Assembly (NCBI GenBank): GCA_030710605.1
Contig: CP092882.1
Location: 17,480,316-17,544,315 of the forward strand
Source: Cordylochernes scorpioides
Lineage: Eukaryota > Arthropoda > Arachnida > Pseudoscorpiones > Chernetidae
DNA length: 64,000 nucleotides
Reading direction: 5' to 3'
Below, one piece after another: positions 32,035 through 39,281 of the stretch. A program made the position numbers and the translations under genes. Position 1 is the first letter of the stretch; every line of letters starts with the position of its first letter. The notes below the pieces were generated by a model. It was not told the DNA's origin. It ran no database searches and saw only the letters and a program-made list of their open reading frames with translations.

Positions 32035-32275
32035 AAATAAAATCATAAAGCTTCCAGGGAAAATATTCTTTTTAAAATATTTTTTTATTTAAAAAATATT
32101 TCGAGCTTTCGGGCAAGTAAGCCCTTCTACGGGAGAAAATGCTTTATATGATTAATACGCCAATGAAATATTTTCCCGTAGAAGGGCTTACTTGCCCTAA
32201 AGCTCGAGATATTTTTTAAATAAAAAATATTTTAAAAAGAATCTTTTCCCTGGAGGCTTTATGATTTTATTTTAA
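32035..32275. mobile_element. Foldback element, family J
   Basis: Inverted arms of about 95 bp with AAAATCATAAAGC, TTCGGGCAAGTAAGCCC and CTTCTACGGG. Each arm, read towards the outside, contains CCGTAGA, a hairpin (GGGC paired with GCCC), GAAA (TAAA in the right arm), and the palindrome AGCT followed by C. This resembles a hammerhead with two changed core bases. Confidence 0.55.
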
Positions 32276-32344
32276 TATTAATTCAAGGGATTATTTTATC
32301 GAAGAAGGATTTGGTAACAAATTTTAAATGCAATCCGAGATATG

Positions 32345-32535
32345 AAAATATGAAGTCGGTGGACAAGTGGGTAAAACCCTCGATTCCCACAGCCATGAAC
32401 TGGGATCGAATCCCGCACTGGACACTTTGTTTAATATATGAATAACCTTCACATATATTATCCATTGTTGTAAATAACATAAGCTAGGTTGCTCTTTTTG
32501 AACGGTACCTAGTAAAGTTATTTTGGATCAAGAAT
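32345..32535 (+). mobile_element. SINE-2, complete copy with target duplication
   Basis: Flanked by AATCCGAGATATG on both sides (32332-32344 and 32536-32548), a 13-bp duplication that shows retroposition. The head has GTCGGTGGACAAGTGGG (32355; box-A-like) and GGGATCGAATCCCGC (box-B-like), then a tRNA-unrelated body ending CGGTACCTAGTAAAG. The host sequence is mariner M DNA, and the duplication restores it. Confidence 0.85.
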
Positions 32536-32660
32536 CCGAGATATGTAAATAGGTAATTGCAAATTTTAAAGCACGTATCAAATATAATTGATATTTTATA
32601 TGCGGTTTGTTGGAATCCTCTCAGCGATTTAAATTACAGAACTTCTTGTTTTATTTTTTA

Positions 32661-32920
32661 AAATTTTATTTGATATATCGGACGTGATATTTCAGTTTGG
32701 GATACTTGCGCCTAAATACATTTTAGCAACTTATATACAATTCATTTTATATACAATTCAATAAACAAGACTAAAAACAAAATTAAAACTGATAAAGGTT
32801 GGTTTTCTCAAACAAAAAAGAAAATATAAAATGAATTTACAAAAATTATTGAATTTTACATAGATGTCTTTATTATATATAAATTCGCACATTGCTTCGA
32901 TGGGATAAAAATAATTACTT
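32661..32920. other. AT-rich DNA, nothing recognised
   Basis: No gene or repeat structure seen. Confidence 0.4.
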
Positions 32921-32921
32921 C

Positions 32922-33020
32922 TGTATTCCAGAATTGGCCAAATACCCATTCTTGATTAATCAAGAAAAGCTAACCACGTACGCGTTTCGGGCTGTTGGCC
33001 CTCATCAGCGTGGATAATTA
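32922..33020 (-). mobile_element. Family F fragment with hammerhead
   Basis: Inner arm (CCAGAATTGGCCAAATACCC, TTGATTAATCAAG) followed by a complete minus-strand hammerhead. The outer arm is absent. It abuts the Tc1 fragment at 33057. Confidence 0.75.
32973..33014 (-). ncRNA. Hammerhead ribozyme, type I (family F, copy 4)
   Basis: On the minus strand, TCCACG is followed by CTGATGA, then stem II with GGGC paired with GCCC around loop CAACA, GAAA, palindromic stem III ACGCGT, A at the cleavage position (GTA triplet) and CGTGGT closing stem I with five pairs. Compared with copies 2 and 3, the second stem II pair is G-C instead of C-G, a compensatory change. The variable core base is T instead of C. 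All conserved residues are intact. Confidence 0.92.
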
Positions 33021-33056
33021 CTTCTGTAGCTGTGAAGATTGTAATAATAAATTGTT

Positions 33057-33480
33057 TTATGGTGTGGGATGGCATCCTATTTATTCAAGGTACAATTACT
33101 GCTCAGTTATACATTACAGATGTGTTGCAACCTGTTGTGTTACCATTTCTTGAGCAGACTAATAATACCATTTTCCAACAAGATAATGTCCGACCACATA
33201 CAGCCAACATCTCATGAGCCTTTCTTCAAAATGTTGGCATCCATCCTTGTCCATCATGTTCCCCAGATCTTTCCACAATTGAGTATGTATGGGACATGAT
33301 CGAGTGGAAAATTTGACAATCCCCACAACCAAGTAATCTTTAACAGCTTTGGCAAAAAAAATTTGAAATGACATGGTCTAGCATCCCACAATAATCCATA
33401 AAAAAACTATATGACAGTATACCTCACCATGTAGCTGCTTGTATTCGTGACAAAGGACACACCAAATAGTGATAAAAAGG
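33057..33480 (+). pseudogene. Tc1-like transposase C-terminal fragment
   Basis: The plus strand reads MVWDGILFIQGTITAQLYI, then NTIFQQDNVRPHTANIS containing the second catalytic D, then in another frame CSPDLSTIEYVWDMI with the final acidic residue, and near the end IRDKGHTK. One frameshift and several stops break it. It is distinct from the Tc1 at 22206-22925. No inverted repeat is recognisable. Confidence 0.75.
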
Positions 33481-33564
33481 ATACGTAACTCAATAAATTT
33501 ACATCCCTTTTTAAATTTTTCAAAATCAATTATTTTTCACATTACCATTATATAAAGCTCACCT

Positions 33565-33625
33565 GATGGATGATGCATGGAGACATCTGAGGCTCTTCAT
33601 TGGACACGACAATAATAACATAAAG
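33565..33625 (+). repeat. LINE L 3' tail fragment
   Basis: GGAGACATCTGAGGCTCTTC followed by ATTGGACACGACAA and a short AATAATAACA tail, as in the LINE L end at 34963. Confidence 0.6.
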
Positions 33626-33784
33626 CTCACAACAATTTTCAGAAAATTTACATATTTCCATTATTTTCAATAGGTAATGCATTTTTTTCTAGCCAGTATA
33701 TATATTTTGCATTATCATAACACTATAAAATTAGGCTATTAAAATATTTTGTAAAGAATTCTAAAATCTTTCTATTCAATATTG

Positions 33785-33970
33785 CCACGTGGAAAATTAC
33801 GAAAGACAAACTTCAGGATGACACAGCAATTTATTTGAGGCAAGAACAAACTATGAATGATTAAAAAAAAGATAAACAATGAGGGAAGTTTACAGAGTAG
33901 AAAATATAAACATCAAAAAATGATACTATGTTAATAAAATAATAAATACTTTGCTACAATATATATGTGG
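33785..33970 (+). repeat. Interspersed repeat, family D
   Basis: Third copy of family D, with CACGTGGAAAATTACGAAAG, AGGATGACACAGCAATTTAT and ATGAGGGAAGTTTAC. Non-coding. Confidence 0.6.
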
Positions 33971-34215
33971 GGAATTTGGTGAAAATTAACATTTTAGGCC
34001 TTCATCCAACCTTCCAAGAACATTAGAAAATAGAATCAATCGAATAAAGGCTATACGTAAAATATATATTTCTTTTTACTGTTAACAAAAACACAAGCAA
34101 ACTATCTTAGCATACGAAATACAAATGCATACCCCATTCATAGTTAATTATGCACGCCTATTCTATTTTTTTTTTTTTTTGAAAATAGAGCAATCCATAA
34201 ATAAATCTTCAAATA

Positions 34216-34379
34216 AAAAGGCATATATTGGATCAAAATATCATTTATCTTACCAAAATTTCAGTTGGCTGAACGCCAACCTTTATCAAGGTATTATAAC
34301 ATTTTAAAGTGTGTCAACAACAAACTTAGCGCCACATAACGTCAATCTTGGTAAAATAAATGATATTTTGATCCAATAT
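34216..34379. mobile_element. Family H foldback, left part (outermost layer of the nest)
   Basis: Left outer arm AAAAAGGCATATATTGGATC, inner arm to 34345, then a shortened right arm ending TTTTGATCCAATA. The element stops at 34379 because mariner M was inserted at TA. Its last bases, TGTCTTTTTATT, reappear at 50839-50850 on the far side of the insertion. In other H copies the same junction reads CCAATATATGCC with no insert. Confidence 0.85.
34251..34294 (-). ncRNA. Hammerhead-like fold, family H copy 3 (U3-A8 core)
   Basis: On the minus strand: ATACC, TTGATAA, stem II hairpin (34263-34282, same bulged G as in 8728-8772), GAAA, TTTT, GGTA. The third independent arm with T at position 3 and A at position 8. 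Stem III is ATTT here and so weaker. Confidence 0.5.
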
Positions 34380-34380
34380 A

Positions 34381-34810
34381 CAGGGTGATCCAAAAGTCCC
34401 GCACAACTTTAAAAATTAATAACTCCTCGAATATTTGCGCTAGAGCAATGCGGTAAACACCATTGTGTTCAGGATGCAATGGGATTTTTTATGGCAAATA
34501 ATGAAAAATTCGAAATTGATTTTAGTTACAACTTTATTCGCTAGATGGCGCTCTACCAGAACCAGCGATTCAGCGGCCAAATTGTTTGATAAATTGAAAA
34601 ATATAACTGAACGACACGTATTTTTACTTTTTGAATACCAGGAAAGAACCCTAATAATATCAAATGATAAATTAATAAAACACCATTTCGCCAAAAGTTA
34701 AAAGAAATGGTTAGCGATTTTTAAATACGATCTGAGATATGTAAAATAGGTATATGCAAATTAGAACATGTAGCAAAAAAAAAAAAACTGATATTTTAGA
34801 TGCGGTTTGC
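34381..34810 (+). repeat. Left terminal inverted repeat of mariner M
   Basis: Matches the inverse of 50408-50836 with few differences. It contains the blocks CGCTAGATGGCGCTCTACCA and AAACACCATTTCGCC. Long inverted repeats are unusual for mariners, whose ends are usually about 30 bp. Confidence 0.85.
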
Positions 34811-35169
34811 TTGAATCCTCTCAGCTATTCAAATTTCGAAAATAATAATTTTCTAATTTTTTTAATTCAACTCTCTCTCTCAGTATCGATTATATTTATT
34901 TTAATTCATTTGAAAAATATTTATCTATCTCTGATGATTTATTTTACTCTGGAATGCCGTTGTTGTTTTTGTCGTGTCCAATAAAGAGCCTCAGATGTCT
35001 CCATGCATCTCTCTATCACAGCAGCAGCAGCATTGTCCACTATCTTGGGTGTGTAAAGCAGCTGCTCTGGGTCTATGCCAATTTTCTGCAAGGCTGCGGG
35101 CATGAGAATATGTGGGTAGTTGTTAGTTCCACACCAGGACAGTTGTTGAATGTTCTATAGGTTATTGTG

Positions 35170-36673
35170 CCATCTGGATGTATTGTCATCCTTTATAATG
35201 TTTTGTTCTAAATCTTGTTATAGTTTTGTCATTTTTCTCTCGGAGTTTATTTCACATTTTGATCTTTCTCATTTTTTTGTTTAATTATCTTGTATTTTTC
35301 AAAAGCATTAGCGTCAAATAATGACATTTGTTCTTTCCTTTGGCTCAACTTTCTGGCTTCCTTTGCAAATTTAACTGCCATTTCATTACCCCTGATCCAA
35401 ACACTGGCAGGAATCCATTGTAGAATGCAGTTATTCTCCAATGATATCAGTTGAGTAAGTAACGAATGTATTTTCTGTGTGATTATAGTATTGCCCTTCT
35501 GAATTGCTTCTAGATCGGATATGAAGTCGTTGTACGTTATATTATAATTCCTTCTGCTTGATGCAGGGATGGTTGGTTAAGGCATACATCAAGAGATTTC
35601 CAGATAGCTGTCAGTTCACAAGTGAAGTTTGATGAAATCTTTCTTGCTCCTTCTTTGATTTTGATGTATGTTCCATCTTGCAGTGTTATGTTAATTCCAG
35701 CCCCTCCATTACTTATGGTAAGGTCTGATGATCCATCTGTATATGCTGTTAAATAATTTATCTGATCGCATAAACCAATTGTTTCAAGTCCTTTCTTTTT
35801 AAGTATGTTTTTGTTCTATTTTTTTATTGCAGGGTTCATTCAGGTTAAGATTGATGATTACATTTGATGGCAATGGGGTAGGAAATATTGGTTATTCTCG
35901 AATTTGAAATTCATTATGTTTCATATTTATGCTCTTTCTAATATTGTTGTCGTACTGAAGTGTTGAAGATCTTTAGAGCCTTTCTTTTTGTGTCCAGTTT
36001 AAATAGGTTCTATGGGATATGTGTTCGGTTTCTTTAGTTTTTAAGCTATTGGTGAATTTTATTGTTTTTAATTGTATTCTGCTTTCAAGTAGGTCTAGAC
36101 CACATTCTCTCTGAATTTTCTAATTGTTGGTATTTGAAACAGCACCAGTGATTAATTTGGCCGCTTTTGCTTGAACATTGTCTAGTCTTCTTTTTAGTGA
36201 TGAACTTGAGGGAGCCCAAACAGGTGTTGCATATTCCATTATTGGCCTTATTAAGGTGATATATGTTGTTCTGAGAATTTTGGGTTTTGCTCCCCAATTT
36301 GTTCCACATAGCCTTCTCAGAATGTTTAGGTTTATGGTAGCTCTATTTGAGGTGCTGATTATGTGTTCTGTAAATCGCAATTCCTCATCAAGTATCACAC
36401 CTAGGTAATTTGGAGATCTAATTTTATCAATTATATGGTTGTTTATGCTTATTTTGGAGTTGAATTCATGCCTTTTTTCCTGTCAGTGAAGGAGACCTAT
36501 AGGTTTGTGTTTATTGGGTTTATTGTCATTTTGAGTTTCATTGCCCACTTCTCTAGTCCTCTCATTGATGTGTTCAGTATTTATCTGATATTTCTATACT
36601 GCTACTTGTGTGCCATATGGCTATATAATCTTCATAACAGGCAACTTTTGTGTCTTCAGTGAGGATGGATGTT
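35170..36673 (-). pseudogene. LINE L ORF2, distal part: RT thumb and RNase H
   Basis: Continuation of the ORF2 whose front is at 46445-48506. Just inside 36673 the minus strand reads KVACYEDYIAIW where F-A-D-D is expected, so the RT active site is damaged. At 36398-36120 the thumb follows (LNILRRLCGTNWGAKP, LIRPIMEYATPVWAP). At 35441-35250 is the end of RNase H (LQWIPASVWIRGNEMAVKFA). Several frameshifts and stops occur. RNase H after RT places the family with I-like or related LINEs. Confidence 0.8.
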
Positions 36674-36678
36674 GTTAA

Positions 36679-36787
36679 TGTTGTGTCGTAATTAGATGTA
36701 CAACAACTCAAACTTGACCATGACTCTTTTTTTAGCTCTTATTCTTTTCGTTTGGCCAGCAAAAAATGTCCAATTTATATACACACT
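36679..36787 (-). repeat. LTR element 2, 3' LTR, outer part
   Basis: TGTTGTGTCGTAATTAGATG onward matches 46301-46375. It contains an extra T-rich block of about 30 bp after GACCATG and breaks off at TTTATATA, where family R begins. Confidence 0.8.
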
Positions 36788-37292
36788 AGCCGAATGACCC
36801 GAGCAACGCCCGGGTTTTACCCGATTAAATGTTTTTATTTAAATACTATTCGTTACAATTATAAATTGGCGGCGTGGATGTCACTCTTGTGAAACGTCCC
36901 GCTCCAAACTTTGTGTCTGAGAAGCGATATTTTTTATAGAAAGATGATCTGGCTTTTGTTTTCTGCTCGAATGAATGTTTTTCTGTTAGAATTTTGTTCC
37001 TGCGTACAAAATAATGAGCTGGTTTCACCCGTGGTCTCTGCTTTTTGGAATTTTTCCCGATATAATTTTGTATCTGATAATCTTACATGATACAGCAATA
37101 TCGTCATCATCATTTTCTGACTAATAATATATAGTTTTAATAATTGATTTATATATTTTTTAAAATAGCCTATCGTCTTCCCCGTATTTTTTTACCTATG
37201 TATGGAAATTTTGGTTTGAATTAGTGAACTACTGCGAATTTGTATACCGGACATACAAACCAACAAACAAACATACAAACATTCATTTTTAT
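36788..37292 (+). repeat. Family R repeat, main part
   Basis: Starts TAGCCGAATGACCCGAGC with the hairpin-forming GCAACGCCCGGG head and ends in ACAAACATTCATTTTTAT at 37292. It is nearly the same as 52487-53012. Its tail continues at 37865-37882 and again after 43072, because family E and the gypsy element both landed in the tail. Confidence 0.8.
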
Positions 37293-37864
37293 AAAATAAA
37301 AGGATTTAAAAGCGCGAATGTTTCTTTTATACATAAAACGAACTTCTACTGTCCTTACTGCGATGAAAAAATATATTGGACAGTACAGTACAGTAAGGAC
37401 AGTAGAAGTTCGTTTTATGTATAAAAGAAACATTCGCGCTTTTAAATCCTTTTATTTTATATGTATAGATTGCGCGTTATTGCTTTGTGTTAATTTATTC
37501 CCAATGGCCTTGTCTTTATAGTTTGCTGAAGAGCATTGCTCGAAGCAAATATTTGAATATAATTCTACTGTCCTATAAGCTTATGTCCATAGTTTACTTG
37601 AAAACCATTTCTAAGATTCCATCCTTCAGTGTAGCATATAAAAGCAGAATGATCCAATACAATATTAGAGCTCTGAGAAGCGGTCTGGTGGATTAAATTG
37701 GCGAAACCGCTGAGAGGGTTCACCACTGATGAGCCAAGCCCTCCCGATATATTTTTTCATCGCAGTAAGGACAGTAGAAGTTCGTTTTATGTATAAAAGA
37801 AACATTCGCGCTTTTAAATCATTTTATTTTATATGTATAGATTGCGCGTTATTGCTTTGTGTTA
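37293..37864 (+). mobile_element. Family E foldback with 12-bp target duplication
   Basis: ATTCATTTTTAT is present at 37281-37292 and 37865-37876, a 12-bp duplication. Arms with GAACTTCTACTGTCCTTAC occur three times (37340, inverted at 37388, inverted at 37760), with the core between the last two. The core includes GCTTATGTCCATAG and the hammerhead-like region 37679-37737. No protein is encoded. A long duplication is not expected of a TA-targeting DNA transposon and suggests retroposition. Confidence 0.8.
37679..37737 (+). ncRNA. Hammerhead parts in non-canonical order (family E)
   Basis: All three hammerhead strands are present. First, AGCGGT, C, TGGTG (37679-37690): stem III, cleavage site GTC, stem I. 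Second, TTGGC, GAAA, CCGCT (37698-37711): stem II, core, stem III. Third, CACCA, CTGATGA, GCCAA (37721-37737): stem I, core, stem II. Stem III has six pairs, stem I five, stem II five. The linear order is not a circular permutation of a normal hammerhead, so the three stems would cross as a pseudoknot. Activity is unproven. Confidence 0.5.
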
Positions 37865-37971
37865 ATTCATTTTTATATATATTGTTACATCATGATTAAT
37901 GGCGTATTTCTTATATTAGTTGTAATATATTTGAAATTTAAATTATATATTTATTTATTTTTATATAAAAT

Positions 37972-37980
37972 ATTCTATGA
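37972..37980 (+). promoter_or_regulatory. Putative TATA box in the gypsy LTR
   Basis: TATATAAAA lies about 90 bp into the LTR and about 85 bp before the AATAAA, a spacing that would give a short R region. Inferred from position only. Confidence 0.4.
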
Positions 37981-38062
37981 TATTTATTTAAAACAGATTA
38001 TTAATTTATCATCATTTGTATTTAGGTACACTGTGACTTCACTGCTCTCTTTGATGTGATAA

Positions 38063-38072
38063 AATAAATAAA
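38063..38072 (+). terminator. Polyadenylation signal in the gypsy LTR
   Basis: Overlapping AATAAA words at 38063-38068 and 38067-38072. In the 3' LTR the same words lie near 42909-42918, where they would end the transcript. The gag start codon lies about 65 bp downstream of this signal, in U5. Confidence 0.5.
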
Positions 38073-38132
38073 GGATTCTGGTGGCTACTTAAAGAAGACT
38101 TATCTCGTTATTCCCTTTTATAAATTTGTAGG

Positions 38133-39281
38133 ATGGTTGAAACACGCTCTGGTAAGATGCAAGACCCAGCACAGGAGAGAATCCAGGCTGAAGAGTCTGC
38201 CAAGCCGCAACCTGGTGCAACAATTGGTGGAGATGCTAGTTCCGACCCAGTTGTCCTGAATCCCAACATCGACATCCCCAAGTATGATGGAACGGAAGAC
38301 CCTCGCCCATGGATTGAATCTCTTGAAGAAATTGGCTTCTTGTACCATTGGGCAGACTACATTATCTCTCGTTATGCCGCCATGAACATGACGGGAAGCG
38401 CTAAAACCTGGTTGAATTTACACAAAGCTAGTTTCACGAGCTGGGAAAATATTAAAATCCGCCTCATTCAGGATTTTTCTTTGGACGCGAATAAAGAAGA
38501 ACTTAGAATGAAGCTCAACAGAATGCAACACTGGAATGAACCAGCAATCAGGTTCGCGGAAGACATTCTAGTGTTGTGCAACAAGGTTGACCCCGCAATG
38601 GAAGAAGAAACAAAAATTGAACATGTTATTGGAGGACTGAAAAAAGAGTACTCATTCGCGCTCTACCTGAACCCTCCTAAAACGACCGATGACCTTCTTG
38701 TCGTGTGCAAGAAAATGGATTCTTTTGAAAAGAAGTATCGGGAACGTGTGGAGAAATCCAGAAACCTATATAACGGTCCACGCTATTCTAGACCCCAACA
38801 ACAATCGAGGTACGTGCCGCCGACTGCCGCACGAAACTACCAGACCACTTCCAGGCCCCAAGCCCCTGTTTCCAATAATTACAAGAACGACTCCCATCCT
38901 ACCCCCAGACAGTATCGAAACAACTTTCCCCAGCCCTCTACCCCTAGACGTCCTTATAATCCTAACTTTGTGCCGAAACCAAACCTTCAGAGAAACACTT
39001 ACAATAAAAGCCAAGAAGTGAGCAAAAATAGGACGGAAGATGGAAGACCAATCTGCTTTAAATGTAACAAGCCAGGGCACGTGGCCCGTTATTGTAGGGT
39101 CAAGTTTATAAGAATCCTAGAAGAGGATCCAGCAGATACCCAAGAGAAGGTCGAAGAAAAATGCCAAATGAATGAAATATCAGAGAAATCAGGACCTCGG
39201 CTTTATGCTGATGTATGTCATAGCACACAGACAAATATTCCTACCCGGAATAGATATTCCGTGTTGGAAGATTTAAACTAA
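38133..39281 (+). CDS. gag: gag polyprotein of the intact gypsy element
   Basis: 382 codons. The ATG at 38133 lies in U5 of the 5' LTR; the next in-frame ATG comes only after the start of the conserved capsid region, so the LTR start is the likely one. Residues of about 50-200 show a Ty3/gypsy capsid pattern (PKYDGTEDPRPWIESL, GSAKTWLNL, MKLNRMQHW). A basic, proline- and glutamine-rich stretch follows. A zinc knuckle CFKCNKPGHVARYC (about residues 307-320) binds nucleic acid in this family. The frame ends at TAA 39279-39281, directly after a slippery heptamer leading into pol. Confidence 0.93.
   Translation: MVETRSGKMQDPAQERIQAEESAKPQPGATIGGDASSDPVVLNPNIDIPKYDGTEDPRPWIESLEEIGFLYHWADYIISRYAAMNMTGSAKTWLNLHKASFTSWENIKIRLIQDFSLDANKEELRMKLNRMQHWNEPAIRFAEDILVLCNKVDPAMEEETKIEHVIGGLKKEYSFALYLNPPKTTDDLLVVCKKMDSFEKKYRERVEKSRNLYNGPRYSRPQQQSRYVPPTAARNYQTTSRPQAPVSNNYKNDSHPTPRQYRNNFPQPSTPRRPYNPNFVPKPNLQRNTYNKSQEVSKNRTEDGRPICFKCNKPGHVARYCRVKFIRILEEDPADTQEKVEEKCQMNEISEKSGPRLYADVCHSTQTNIPTRNRYSVLEDLN
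38225..38242 (+). promoter_or_regulatory. Probable primer-binding site of the gypsy element
   Basis: TGGTGGAGATGC begins two bases after the LTR end, the place and TGG start expected of a primer-binding site. I do not recognise the matching tRNA. Because gag starts upstream, this site is also translated. Confidence 0.4.

Larger units (their letters stand above)
31633..32660 (+). mobile_element. Mariner M end fragment with two later insertions
   Basis: Begins TA then CAGGGTGATTTCGAAAAGTC and follows the left arm of mariner M (34381-34850) in blocks such as TTAAAAATTAATAACTC, CACCATTGTG and GGAATCCTCTCAGC. It is split by a foldback (about 32035-32275) and by a SINE-2 with a 13-bp duplication (32345-32535). 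No transposase part. Confidence 0.75.
37883..38222 (+). repeat. 5' LTR of the intact gypsy element
   Basis: Starts TGTTACATCATG, ends GGTGCAACA. A TATATAAAA box at 37972-37980 and AATAAA at 38063-38068 outline U3, R and U5. The last 90 bp are the start of the gag frame. Confidence 0.95.
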
